This document shows positions 1 through 8,629 of a stretch of DNA of 64,000 nt, piece after piece. A program made the translations under genes and the position numbers. The DNA comes from Paenibacillus typhae. Its GTDB lineage: Bacteria > Bacillota > Bacilli > Paenibacillales > Paenibacillaceae. Each line of letters begins with the position of its first letter. Within the stretch, counting starts at the first letter, position 1. Below the pieces are notes generated by a model. It was not told the origin of the DNA. It was given only the letters and a program-made list of their open reading frames with translations, and searched no databases. The stretch is taken from assembly GCF_900099765.1 (NCBI RefSeq), contig NZ_FNDX01000002.1, positions 310,001-374,000 of the forward strand. Reading direction: 5' to 3'.

Positions 1-361
1 AATTAATCGCCGAGTCGCCTATCCCGACCAGCAGGCGCAGGATGAACCAGACCTTGATTCCCGGCAGCAGCGGGAACAGCAGGAGCGTTACCAGGACAAG
101 GCTGATGCCGGCGGCTATCAGTCTCTTAAAGCCTATCGCTCCGAGCACACGTTCAGCTACAAGAGTCATTGCGAACGAGCCGACATAAAGAGCTGCGGCA
201 TTCAGTCCGTTGAGTGAGGAGGAAACCCCTTTTTGTTCAAGCAGAATCGAGAGCACCGGCAGCAGAAGCCCCTGGCTCAGGCCTGCGGCAATAATGACGG
301 TAATGAGAATAAAATAATTCAGTTTACTGTTGGAACGTTTAAGTACAAGCGGGTCTGACAC
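1..361 (-). CDS. MFS transporter, N-terminal part (gene runs off the window)
   Basis: The 5' 120 codons of a membrane transporter are present and the rest lies left of position 1. The start is GTG at 359-361, preceded by a strong AAGGAGG (complement of 370-376). The peptide begins VSDPLVLKRSN and continues into hydrophobic helices (ILITVIIAAGLSQGLLLPVL, then a second around ALYVGSFAMTLVAE, then LIAAGISLVLVTLLLFPLL). The segment RLLVGIGDSA fits the loop-helix pattern of a major facilitator family drug or metabolite exporter. It is divergent from the ArsR-type regulator at 505, which suggests local regulation. The substrate cannot be told. Confidence 0.75.
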   Translation of the reverse strand, partial: MSDPLVLKRSNSKLNYFILITVIIAAGLSQGLLLPVLSILLEQKGVSSSLNGLNAAALYVGSFAMTLVAERVLGAIGFKRLIAAGISLVLVTLLLFPLLPGIKVWFILRLLVGIGDSAIN

Positions 362-406
362 AGGTGAATCCTCCTTGGGCGTTGATCAGGCAAATGCGGA
401 TAAAAG

Positions 407-421
407 TTGCCCTGCAGGCAA
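407..421. promoter_or_regulatory. Candidate operator palindrome between MFS and ArsR genes
   Basis: TTGCCCTGCAGGCAA has 5-bp inverted arms (TTGCC/GGCAA) around CTGCA, in the 143-bp gap between the divergent starts at 361 and 505. It is a plausible binding site for the adjacent ArsR-type regulator. This is inferred from position and symmetry only. Confidence 0.25.
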
Positions 422-504
422 ACATGGAACATTATAGTGGACAACCTTCTTCAAAACAAGAGATAATATATAGAAGTGACCGATTTCCTGGGGGTGCAAG
501 CTTC

Positions 505-1428
505 ATGACTTATGAACTCAAAATTGATGTCTCGCCTGTCTATGAACTGATCGACAGTTTTATGTTATATGTAACAAGGAAATGGATCTCCAACCTGGAC
601 ATCGGCCCTGACTGGATCCGCGATATAGACGGGCGGATTCCTCCGCAGCAGGTATCCGCGCTCCGGCAGGCAGCCGAATGGCCTTTTACCGATTATGATG
701 TCCTGTACGTCTGGGCTTACCGCCGCCGGCCGGCATCGAAGGTGCTCCAGTTCCTGGATGAACTGGAGACGCAGTCACTGGAAGAGTGCTTTGAGCAGAC
801 TGCCCCGCTGTTCCCTGACTTTACAATTCATGAATGTGAACGGATCAAGCGGGATTATCCCCCGCTTCTGCGGCTGTGGTATGAGCAGTATTTCCGCCAT
901 GCCGAGCAGAAGCTGCTGCCGCTCCTGATTGAGGACGCCTCCGAGAAAAAGCTGCTCGAGAGCAAAATGGGTTCCGCAGCCCTGATTGAGTACGCTTCAG
1001 GCGGTGTAGTCATCGAGGATATTCCCGATCTGCAGACGGTTGTACTGCTGCCGACTATTCATAACCGGCCGATCAATATGTATTGCTTCTATAATACACT
1101 CATGATTATCCAGTATCCTGTTGACGTCCCTTCGGACAATGAAGATGAACCGCCCACCGTTCTGCTGCGCCTGACCAAAGCATTGTCCGATCCGACCCGG
1201 CTCCGGCTGCTGCGCTATGCGGCCGATGACCCCAAAACGCTGTGGGAGCTTCAGTCTGTGCTGGGCCAGACGAGTGACATCATGATGCATCATCTGCTGA
1301 TGCTGCGTGTCGCCGGCCTGCTGAGGGTTCATTTGGGCAGTGAAGGTGAAGGGAATGAACGCTACAGTGTGCGTCCGGATGGGGCATCCGATCTGCAGAT
1401 GTTCCTTGAGTCCTATATTCGTTTATAA
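505..1428 (+). CDS. ArsR-type winged-helix transcriptional regulator
   Basis: A 307-residue protein with a winged-helix DNA-binding domain at its C-terminus, from about residue 219: LTKALSDPTRLRLLRYA followed by LWELQSVLGQTSDIMMHHL and a wing. This is the classic ArsR arrangement, but the N-terminal two thirds form a separate domain of unknown ligand, as in long single-component ArsR-type regulators. No metal-binding CXC motif is seen in the HTH. The ATG at 505 was chosen over the upstream in-frame ATG at 364 because a GGGGGTG sequence precedes it and the protein then begins MTYELKIDVS. It is divergent from the MFS gene, so the likely job is control of that exporter (inference). Confidence 0.8.
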   Translation: MTYELKIDVSPVYELIDSFMLYVTRKWISNLDIGPDWIRDIDGRIPPQQVSALRQAAEWPFTDYDVLYVWAYRRRPASKVLQFLDELETQSLEECFEQTAPLFPDFTIHECERIKRDYPPLLRLWYEQYFRHAEQKLLPLLIEDASEKKLLESKMGSAALIEYASGGVVIEDIPDLQTVVLLPTIHNRPINMYCFYNTLMIIQYPVDVPSDNEDEPPTVLLRLTKALSDPTRLRLLRYAADDPKTLWELQSVLGQTSDIMMHHLLMLRVAGLLRVHLGSEGEGNERYSVRPDGASDLQMFLESYIRL

Positions 1429-1483
1429 TAACAATACACAAGCAGAGATTGCCGACAAACTTACAGGCTTAGGAGTGAGCGTT

Positions 1484-2236
1484 ATGAAGTATTTGCCGCA
1501 ACAAGTTATTTTTGATCTGGATGACACCCTGATACACTGCAACAAATATTTTGACCTCATTCTGGGGCAGTATTTCGAGCTGATGTCCGACTGGTTCGGC
1601 GAATACGGACCGACAACCGGTGAATTCCGCAGCAAGCAGGTGGAAATCGATGTGGAAACCGTCAGCACCAGCGGACTGGCCAGCGATAACTTCCCCAAAT
1701 CACTGATTGCCACCTACCGGTTTTTCAGTGCCAAATATAACCGGGCCGCCGATCCTTATCATGAGCAGCAGCTGATGAAGCTCGGAATGAGCGTCTACGA
1801 TCAGGAGGTCGAGGCGTATCCCGGCATGGTGGAAACCCTCGATGCGCTCAAGCATGACGGGCATGACCTCTACCTGTACACAGGCGGGGACGATACCATC
1901 CAGCAGCGCAAAATCGAACAGATGAAGCTCGATGTCTATTTTGACGACCGGATCTTTATCCGCCAGCATAAAAATATCGAATCACTGGAAAATATCCTGG
2001 TGTCCTATCCTTTTGAACGCAAGCGCACCTGGATGATCGGCAACTCCTTGCGCACCGACGTGCTTCCGGCCTTGACTGCCGGCATTAACAGCATCTACTT
2101 GAAGCAGCAGAATGAATGGCTATATAACCTTATTGAGCTTCAGCGTGAGATGCATCAGTCGGTCATGACAATCTCCTCGATCAGCGAGGTTCCGCCGGTT
2201 ATCCGGACGGCATCCAAGCTGCAAAGCCACGGCTGA
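1484..2236 (+). CDS. HAD-superfamily hydrolase
   Basis: A 250-residue HAD phosphatase. Motif I is FDLDDTLIH (nucleophile DxD at the N-terminus), motif II is LYLYTGGDD, and motif III/IV lies around ERKRTWMIGNSLRTDVLPAL. The cap between motifs I and II is helical. The start is ATG 1484 after TTAGGAGTGAGC, an in-frame extension upstream lacks a ribosome site and overlaps the regulator. It lies 55 bp after the ArsR-type gene on the same strand, so co-transcription is possible. The substrate is unknown; members act on phosphorylated sugars, nucleotides or glycolate. Confidence 0.82.
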   Translation: MKYLPQQVIFDLDDTLIHCNKYFDLILGQYFELMSDWFGEYGPTTGEFRSKQVEIDVETVSTSGLASDNFPKSLIATYRFFSAKYNRAADPYHEQQLMKLGMSVYDQEVEAYPGMVETLDALKHDGHDLYLYTGGDDTIQQRKIEQMKLDVYFDDRIFIRQHKNIESLENILVSYPFERKRTWMIGNSLRTDVLPALTAGINSIYLKQQNEWLYNLIELQREMHQSVMTISSISEVPPVIRTASKLQSHG

Positions 2237-2336
2237 TCCTAGTGGCAGGCCTCCTGTTACAAATGCCATAGGCATCCGGCAGCTGCAGTGTTTATACTGT
2301 TTGAGTAGATTTTTCATCTCATTCAGGAGGTTTGGA

Positions 2337-3098
2337 ATGAACAAGCAAGCAAGTCCTAACCGCACACCGAATAAGCAGTCTGGCCGGAACACTGCCGGCT
2401 CCCGGCTGCTGCCTATGCTGCTTGGTATCATCGCGGTCATTCTGGCAATTGTACTTATCTATGTCCTTACAGACAGCAAATCCAAAGAGGAGAATGTGCT
2501 TGAGGGTCTCCCAAACTATACGGATGTCAAAGGTACAATTGTCGTTGACGGCCTGAAGGTTGAGAAGCAGCCGCATCTGGGCAATCCGGACGCCAAGGTC
2601 AAGGTCATTGAGTTCGCCGATTTCAAATGTCCTGCCTGCAAGAAATGGACCGAAGCCAATCTGGATACCTTTATTAAAGACTATGTGGACACCGGAAAAG
2701 CTGAGCTCTATTTCATGAACTTCGCATTCATTGACCGCGACTCTTACCTGGCGGCCAGCGCCGGAGAAGCCATCTATAAGCAGAGCAACGAGAAATTCTG
2801 GGAATATGTACATGAGCTTTACGCCAATCAGGGCGATGAGAGCACCATCTGGGCTACCCAGAAGTTCATCCTTCAGTTTGTCAAGGACAACATCGAAGGC
2901 CTGGACTATGCCCGGTTCGAGCAGGATGTGAAGAACCATACCTACATGTATGACGTTAAGGAAGATTTCAAGATAGCCGGAGCCTATGGTGTTAACGGTA
3001 CTCCCAAATTTATGGTGAACGGTGTTCTGCTGCCGGATTCCTCGTATGAGGGGCTTACGGCCGCCATTGAGAGCAGTCTGGCTGATTCTTCGAAATAA
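2337..3098 (+). CDS. Membrane-anchored DsbA/BdbD-like thiol-disulfide oxidoreductase
   Basis: A 253-residue protein with a short basic N-terminus, one transmembrane anchor at about residues 24-44 (LLPMLLGIIAVILAIVLIYV) and an extracellular thioredoxin-fold domain. The active site is C98-P-A-C101 in EFADFKCPACKKW, with the DsbA helical insertion and a cis-Pro loop near VNGTPKFMVNG. It resembles the BdbD/DsbA_4 group that oxidises exported proteins. The start is ATG 2337, six bases after TCAGGAGG. No DsbB-like partner is adjacent. A strong terminator follows directly. Confidence 0.85.
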   Translation: MNKQASPNRTPNKQSGRNTAGSRLLPMLLGIIAVILAIVLIYVLTDSKSKEENVLEGLPNYTDVKGTIVVDGLKVEKQPHLGNPDAKVKVIEFADFKCPACKKWTEANLDTFIKDYVDTGKAELYFMNFAFIDRDSYLAASAGEAIYKQSNEKFWEYVHELYANQGDESTIWATQKFILQFVKDNIEGLDYARFEQDVKNHTYMYDVKEDFKIAGAYGVNGTPKFMVNGVLLPDSSYEGLTAAIESSLADSSK

Positions 3099-3111
3099 AC
3101 ATGTGTATCCA

Positions 3112-3171
3112 AAAGAGGAGGATGCAGCCTGCCGGGAGATCCCGCTGCCAAGCTGCATCCTCTTATTTTTT
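3112..3171 (+). terminator. Rho-independent terminator after DsbA-like gene
   Basis: Inverted arms AAGAGGAGGATGCAGC and GCTGCATCCTCTT flank a GC-rich inner region, followed by ATTTTTT. It sits between convergent genes and may stop the minus-strand topB message too. Confidence 0.8.
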
Positions 3172-3192
3172 GCTGCCCGGGGCAGCGTTTCA

Positions 3193-5487
3193 TTATTCTA
3201 CACTAAGCTGTCCTGTATCCATATTCGCTAATACCAGCTTGCCTTCCAGCGGCGAGCCGTCTTCGGCTGCAAGCTTCAGCTTGCCGGTCTTCCCCTTCTC
3301 AATCAGCGCCTTAACCTGGGTGTCCGTCAGCGTCCGGCCGTGGGTTTCCTTCCAGATGACAAACTTGCAGCCCTCTTTGTAATGGGAGCAGCCGTAGCCC
3401 TTGCGGCCCATAAAGATGGTGCCGCCGCAGCCCGGACGGGGGCAGCTGCCGATAATCCTCGGCCCGCTGTCCTCTGCCGGCTTCGCCGTTCTTGCTCCGG
3501 CTGGCTTGGCGCCAGCCCCACCGTCTCCCGCACCGCTGCGTTTGCGGGTACCGGCGGGCGGCTTGTCCGCGCCGTCCTTTGAAGCGGCACCGCTGCTCCG
3601 GCCTCTGGAGCCGGCCCGGATTGAAGGCGTCTCGCCTTCAAAGGAGGTTTTGGCCGCACGGGACTGGACCTTCACCTTGTCGACGATCATGGCTGCGAAG
3701 CGCTTCACATTCTCCATGAACTGCCCGTCTGCCGCCGTGCCTCTGGCGATTTCATTAAGCCGCCGTTCCCATTGTCCGGTCATCTCCGGTGAGGTCAGCA
3801 GCTCGATGCCCGCTCCGCGGATCAGTTCGATCGCCGTCCGCCCCTTCTGGGTGATGGCAATCTTTTTACCCTGCATTTCGACGTAGCCGACATTTTTCAG
3901 CCGCTCTATTGTGGCCGCCCGGGTTGCCGGAGTTCCGAGTCCGGAATCCTTCATGGCATCGCGCAGCTCCTCATCCTCAATCTGCTTGCCCGCGCTTTCC
4001 ATCGCTTTGAGCAGGGTGCCTTCGGTGTAGTGCTTGGGCGGCTGCGTATCCTTCTCTTTAACCACCGCATCGCTGCACAGCACTTCATCCGCAGGGGAGA
4101 TAGAGAACGGCTCATTCACCTCGATCTCCTCTTCCTCCTCCTCATCCTTGCCTTTTCCTTTGGACGGCTTCGCCTTATCCTTCTTCTGGTCGGCATAGAT
4201 CACCTTCCAGCCCAGACTCAGCAGCTCCTTGACCGTAGTCTTGAAGCTCTCGCCCTCCACCTCTGTAAAGACAGTGTGTACCTTATACTCGGCGGCCGGA
4301 TAGAACTGCGACAAGAAACGGCGCACAATCAGATCATATAATTTCGCCTCATCTGCGCTCAGCCCCGAAGCCTTGCGGTTGGTCGGAAGGATCGCATGGT
4401 GGTCTTCCACCTTGGACGGATTGCAGACAAATTTATTGCCTTTATGGACCAGGCTGCGGTTGGCGCCTTTAACCAGTTCGTCGTAGGAGGTGCCCTGCAG
4501 CGCATTCAGCGTCTTGTGCATCTCCGGAATGTTCTGCTCGGTAACATAGTTGGAATTCGTCCGGGGGTACGAAATGACCTTGTGCTTTTCGTAGAGCGCC
4601 TGGGCGATATCCAGCGTTTTTTTGGCGGAAAATGCGTATTTCCCATTCGCTTCACGCTGCAGCAGCGTCAGGTCATACAGCTTGTTGGGATATTCTTTCG
4701 TATCCTTGACCTCATAGGAAGCAATCCTTCCGGGTTTGCCTTTGACCTTGGCTGCGAGCGCATCGGCCTTCTCCTTGTCAGTCAGGCGGTCCCCTTGCCA
4801 CATGCCTTTATAGACAACCTCATTCTGTGCAAAATGGCCCTCGACCTCAAAAAATTTCAGCGACGAAAACGCCTCAATCGTCTTTTGCCGGTCGTAGATC
4901 AGCGCCAGCACGGGCGTCTGCACGCGGCCCACGGACAGCAGCACATTATGCTTCGTAGTAAAAGCGCGTGAGCCGTTCATCCCGATCAGCCAATCAGCCT
5001 CACTGCGCGCTCTGGCCGCTTTGGTCAGATTCTCATACTCCGAGCCGTCCTTCAGCTCCTGGAAGCCTTTGCGGATGGTCTCCGGCGTAAGGTCCGATAT
5101 CCACAGCCGTTTTACCGGCTGGCTGAGCTTTAAATGCCGCTGAATCAGCGAGAAAATATGCTGCCCCTCCCGCCCGGCGTCACAGGAGTTGACCAGCAGG
5201 TTGCTGCGTTTGGCCAGCTCACCGATCACCTTCAGCTGATCAATCGTGCGCGCATTCGGCACCAGCTTGAACTGGTCGGGTATAATCGGCAGGTCGTTAA
5301 TGTTCCACTTTTTATATTTGCCATCATAAGCTTCCGGCTCGGCAAGCCCAATCAGATGTCCGATCGCCCAGGTGATGATGTACTGCTCCCCTTCTAAATA
5401 GGAACGGTAGTTTTTGGCTTTCGGTTCTATTGCGGCGGCGATATTCCGCCCCATGTCCGGTTTCTCCGCAATAATGAGTGTTTTCAA
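3193..5487 (-). CDS. topB: DNA topoisomerase III
   Basis: A type IA topoisomerase of 764 residues, slightly longer than the roughly 730 of the B. subtilis enzyme. It begins with the TOPRIM domain (KTLIIAEKPDMGRNIA, then SCDAGREGQ for the acidic metal site). The active-site tyrosine is Y307 in SYPRTNSNY. The C-terminus carries one zinc ribbon (CPRPGCGG ... CSHYKEGC) that binds single-stranded DNA. An Asp/Glu/Lys-rich tract (about residues 440-460) and a basic Ala/Gly-rich linker are inserted before the zinc ribbon. The start codon is TTG at 5487 with AAGGAGC at good spacing. It decatenates recombination and replication intermediates. Confidence 0.95.
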   Translation of the reverse strand: MKTLIIAEKPDMGRNIAAAIEPKAKNYRSYLEGEQYIITWAIGHLIGLAEPEAYDGKYKKWNINDLPIIPDQFKLVPNARTIDQLKVIGELAKRSNLLVNSCDAGREGQHIFSLIQRHLKLSQPVKRLWISDLTPETIRKGFQELKDGSEYENLTKAARARSEADWLIGMNGSRAFTTKHNVLLSVGRVQTPVLALIYDRQKTIEAFSSLKFFEVEGHFAQNEVVYKGMWQGDRLTDKEKADALAAKVKGKPGRIASYEVKDTKEYPNKLYDLTLLQREANGKYAFSAKKTLDIAQALYEKHKVISYPRTNSNYVTEQNIPEMHKTLNALQGTSYDELVKGANRSLVHKGNKFVCNPSKVEDHHAILPTNRKASGLSADEAKLYDLIVRRFLSQFYPAAEYKVHTVFTEVEGESFKTTVKELLSLGWKVIYADQKKDKAKPSKGKGKDEEEEEEIEVNEPFSISPADEVLCSDAVVKEKDTQPPKHYTEGTLLKAMESAGKQIEDEELRDAMKDSGLGTPATRAATIERLKNVGYVEMQGKKIAITQKGRTAIELIRGAGIELLTSPEMTGQWERRLNEIARGTAADGQFMENVKRFAAMIVDKVKVQSRAAKTSFEGETPSIRAGSRGRSSGAASKDGADKPPAGTRKRSGAGDGGAGAKPAGARTAKPAEDSGPRIIGSCPRPGCGGTIFMGRKGYGCSHYKEGCKFVIWKETHGRTLTDTQVKALIEKGKTGKLKLAAEDGSPLEGKLVLANMDTGQLSVE

Positions 5488-5627
5488 AAATATCGCTCCT
5501 TACCTATCGTTGTTCCAAAACACGTCCAGTTTTTTATTATACCATTTTGCAAAAATAATTACCTGCTATTAATAGAAGTGACTCAGCAAAAAAGTATGAT
5601 CATCTCTTTTTAACCTGTATGCAGTGA

Positions 5628-5671
5628 TAAAAAAATGGAGTTGCCGCCAGCGTTACACCGGTAGCACTCCA
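5628..5671 (-). terminator. Terminator of the GNAT gene
   Basis: Read on the minus strand, TGGAGT ... ACTCCA closes a partly paired hairpin, followed by TTTTTTTATC. It lies 20 bp past the stop codon at 5691. Confidence 0.6.
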
Positions 5672-5690
5672 AATTTTCTGATGAAATATA

Positions 5691-6266
5691 TCAAGCTCTG
5701 CTCCGCATTTCTTCCGCCTCATCAAATTCTTCACGCAGCATTCCAAGCATAAGATCATCATAATACTGGCCGTTCATATAAATGCTTCTGCGGCGCAGGC
5801 CTTCCTCCTTGAAGCCCAGCTTCAGGTGAAGCGCTCTGCTTGCAGCATTGACGGATACACAGCCGCTGTTGCATTTCTGCAGCCTCAGCTCATGAAACGC
5901 ATACCGCAGAACAATCCGCGCCGCGTCCAGCCCGTAACCGTTCTGCCGATACTGCCTGTTAATACAGAAGGACATACCGAACGTACCGTTCTTATAATCC
6001 GGCGCACTCAGATTTACTAAGCCCACCAAGACATTATCAAACGTCTCAACAGCAAACATCCAGCGGAGTTCGCTTTTGAAGTTATCATATTCCTCCGACA
6101 TTGCCAGTTCATTCGCCTCATTCTTGGGCAGCTCAACACTCCACTCCATCAGCCGGACAACTTCACTGTCCTCCTGCTCTCTGCGCCACACTTCCCAGTC
6201 ACTTCTCCTTGTTGCTCTGAGTCTGACCAGCGTGCCCTGCCAGAAATAATTCCCCGGTACGTTCAT
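5691..6266 (-). CDS. GNAT-family N-acetyltransferase (RimJ/RimL type)
   Basis: A 191-residue acetyltransferase of the Acetyltransf_3 group. The N-terminal part has LVRLRATRRSDWE, then a central strand and a CoA-binding loop near CINRQYRQNGYGLDAARIVL (R/Q-x-x-G-x-G/A pattern). The C-terminal signature VNAASRALHLKLGFKEEGLRR is typical of RimJ/RimL and SpeG-like enzymes. Relatives acetylate ribosomal protein N-termini, amino sugars, polyamines or antibiotics; the acceptor here cannot be told. ATG 6266 follows AAGGGAGCGG. It is a single-gene unit ending at its own terminator. Confidence 0.85.
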   Translation of the reverse strand: MNVPGNYFWQGTLVRLRATRRSDWEVWRREQEDSEVVRLMEWSVELPKNEANELAMSEEYDNFKSELRWMFAVETFDNVLVGLVNLSAPDYKNGTFGMSFCINRQYRQNGYGLDAARIVLRYAFHELRLQKCNSGCVSVNAASRALHLKLGFKEEGLRRRSIYMNGQYYDDLMLGMLREEFDEAEEMRSRA

Positions 6267-6381
6267 ACAAATCCGCTCCCTTCACCTGAATTCTACCATT
6301 AAGGGTAGGGTGCCGGAATGTAGACAATTCTTATAATCATCTTCTACTTGGAGGATGAATACAAAATGTTGACCGGGACGC

Positions 6382-8091
6382 TTATCTCATTCCCCCCGCA
6401 ATTCTGGAGACGACCTCTGCGTTTGAGATAATTTCCTTCGTACCGCTCTTCCGGTCCCAGTATTCAACCTTGCCTTCGCCGGCTGACTTGCCGACTACCA
6501 GCACAACCGGGATGCCGATCAGTCCGGCGTCCTTGAACTTCACCCCTGGCCGTTCATCCCTGTCATCGAGCAGTGTCCCAATACCAGCCCTGGCAAGCTC
6601 ATTGTATAGCGCTTCAACCACTACAGCCTGCTCCTGATCCTTGGCAGACAGCTGTAATATATGCACCTGGTAAGGCGCAAGCTCCTCCGGCCAGAGCAAG
6701 CCTTCATCATCATGGCTTTGTTCGGCAACCGCTGCCAGCAGCCTGGAAAGGCCGATGCCGTAACAGCCCATAATCATCGGTTTGTTTCTGCCTGAGGCAT
6801 CCAGATAGACTGCTCCGAGCTTCTCACTGTACCTTGTACCCAGCTTAAAGATGTGGCCGATCTCGATTCCTTTATGAAAATGGTACACACCCTTTTCGCA
6901 TTTCGGGCAAGTCTCCCCCTCGGCAGCGTTTCTGATATCAGCCACATGCTCAAGTGAAAAGTCACGTCCAGGCACTACATTCCGCAGATGGTAATCTCTT
7001 TCTCCTGCACCTGCAATCCCGGTTTCCATCGCTGCCACGGCTTTGTCAATGATCAGCGGCAGCTTCAGGCCGACCGGTCCGACATATCCGCTCTCTACAC
7101 CGGCAGCCGTCCTCACGGCTTCATTATCTGCGAGAGATACTGCGGTAACGCCCGCAGCAGCCGCAAGCTTGAGCTCATTTACCTCATGGTCCCCGCGGAC
7201 CAGTACGGCAAAAAGGGTACCGTCACCGCTGTAGATCAGCGTTTTGATGATGCTGTGCGTCGCAAGCTGCAGCTGCTCCTCCAGTTGGTCGATGGTCCGC
7301 AGGCCTGGCGTATGAAACCTTTCTGCTTCCGGCTGAGCGGCTTCCTGCTCATTCGTGGCGATCCACGTTCCGCCTGCTTCGGCCTCCTCCAGATTAGCAG
7401 CATAATCGCAGCTTGTGCATACAGCGAGTGTATCTTCACCAATATCTGCGAGCGCCATAAACTCATGGTTTCCGCCCTCTCCGCCCATAGCACCGGCATT
7501 TGCCTGAACTGCTTTGAAATTCAGCCCGCAGCGGGTAAATATCCGTTCATAGGCCTTGAACATTCGATTGTATGCAATATCCAGTCCTTCCCGGTCCGTG
7601 TCAAAAGAATAGGCATCCTTCATCTGGAACTCCCTGCCCCGCAGCAGACCGGAGCGCGGGCGGCGTTCATCGCGGAATTTGGTCTGAACCTGATACAGTG
7701 TAACCGGCAGCTTGCGGTAGGAGCTGATCTCGCCCCGGACCAGGGCTGTAATTGCTTCTTCGTGAGTCGGGCCGAGCACAAACTGGCGTTCGTGGCGGTC
7801 CATAAGAGTCATCAGGTCCTTGCCGTACGGCTCGAATCGTCCCGACTCCTTCCACAGCTCAGCCGGCAGCAAAGATGGCAGCAGCACCTCCTGGGCACCG
7901 GCGGCATCCATTTCCTCCCGGACAATATGCTCAATATTGCGCAGTACCCTGCGGCCCAGCGGCAGGTAGCTGTATATTCCTGCTGCGAGCATCCGGATAT
8001 AGCCGGCACGTAACAGTAGCTGGTGGCTTGCCGTTTCCGCATCCGCAGGCGCATCGCGTAGAGTTGTCAGTAAAAGCTGGCTTTGGCGCAT
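6382..8091 (-). CDS. proS: Prolyl-tRNA synthetase
   Basis: A 569-residue class II aminoacyl-tRNA synthetase of the bacterial type. Motif 1 is near LPLGRRVLRNIEHIVREEMD, motif 2 contains KFRDERRPRSGLLRGREF, and motif 3 is GCYGIGLSRLLAA. The long insertion between motifs 2 and 3 (about residues 225-395) is the editing domain that removes mischarged Ala-tRNA(Pro). The C-terminal anticodon-binding domain follows (PYQVHILQLS ... LDDRDERPGVKFKDA). ATG 8091 follows GAGGAGATG. Expression is under the upstream T-box. Confidence 0.97.
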   Translation of the reverse strand: MRQSQLLLTTLRDAPADAETASHQLLLRAGYIRMLAAGIYSYLPLGRRVLRNIEHIVREEMDAAGAQEVLLPSLLPAELWKESGRFEPYGKDLMTLMDRHERQFVLGPTHEEAITALVRGEISSYRKLPVTLYQVQTKFRDERRPRSGLLRGREFQMKDAYSFDTDREGLDIAYNRMFKAYERIFTRCGLNFKAVQANAGAMGGEGGNHEFMALADIGEDTLAVCTSCDYAANLEEAEAGGTWIATNEQEAAQPEAERFHTPGLRTIDQLEEQLQLATHSIIKTLIYSGDGTLFAVLVRGDHEVNELKLAAAAGVTAVSLADNEAVRTAAGVESGYVGPVGLKLPLIIDKAVAAMETGIAGAGERDYHLRNVVPGRDFSLEHVADIRNAAEGETCPKCEKGVYHFHKGIEIGHIFKLGTRYSEKLGAVYLDASGRNKPMIMGCYGIGLSRLLAAVAEQSHDDEGLLWPEELAPYQVHILQLSAKDQEQAVVVEALYNELARAGIGTLLDDRDERPGVKFKDAGLIGIPVVLVVGKSAGEGKVEYWDRKSGTKEIISNAEVVSRIAGGMR

Positions 8092-8122
8092 TTAAATCAT
8101 CTCCTCAGGTTGTTTGAAACGC

Positions 8123-8370
8123 AAAAAAGACGCATCCGTCAGGGACGAATGCGTCGTGTTACCACCCTATTTCAACCGCCTGGCTATGCCTGGCAGTCCT
8201 CTAACCGGATAACGGCCGGGGCCGGCAGCAAATAGAGGCTTACCTCCATTGCTGCAGCTTTCAAGGCAGGGTGCGCTCCTCTCGCGGCTCGGAGGACCTT
8301 TCAGCCGGTGAATCCTCTCTCTGTTCTGACGATATTTGGGACGCAGATCCTTGGTCAACGCTGCTTCGTT
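8123..8370 (-). promoter_or_regulatory. T-box riboswitch controlling proS
   Basis: The proS leader carries a T-box element. The T-box sequence AGGGTGGTAACACG (complement of 8155-8168) overlaps a terminator hairpin GACGCATTCGT/ACGGATGCGTC followed by TTTTTT (8123-8155). Upstream, GCAGC at 8360-8364 pairs with GCTGC at 8254-8258 to close stem I, and CAAGG/CCTTG plus TGCG/CGCA pairings leave the unpaired segment CCCTG. A CCU (or CCC) proline specifier lies at about 8268-8271, consistent with tRNA(Pro) sensing. Uncharged tRNA should stabilise the antiterminator and turn on proS. Confidence 0.92.
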
Positions 8371-8385
8371 ATTGAATTGTTATTT

Positions 8386-8414
8386 AATGTATCCGAAATT
8401 ACAGAATGCGTCAA
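8386..8414 (-). promoter_or_regulatory. Sigma-A promoter for the proS T-box transcript
   Basis: On the minus strand TTGACG (8409-8414) and TACATT (8386-8391) are separated by 17 bases, about 15-25 bases upstream of the start of T-box stem I. Confidence 0.6.
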
Positions 8415-8629
8415 GCCTGTCATGAAATTGCCATGTTTGAGCCGGTTATGGCTTTGCTTTATGTATGCGTTTACACTATTTCCGCCCGTTTGTAAATTAA
8501 ATGTTTCAGATTAACGAGCTTACATATGAATTTTTTTTGAAAATCAGCCGAAATAGATGGATAGAGCATTTCAAGAGGAAACGCCTGTCAATGCCTCTGT
8601 GCAAATGTATTCAAGGGGGAGTCATCGCT

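Noticed and set aside
2301..2336. Upstream Met for the DsbA-like gene
   Set aside because: The ribosome site TCAGGAGG lies between it and the ATG at 2337.
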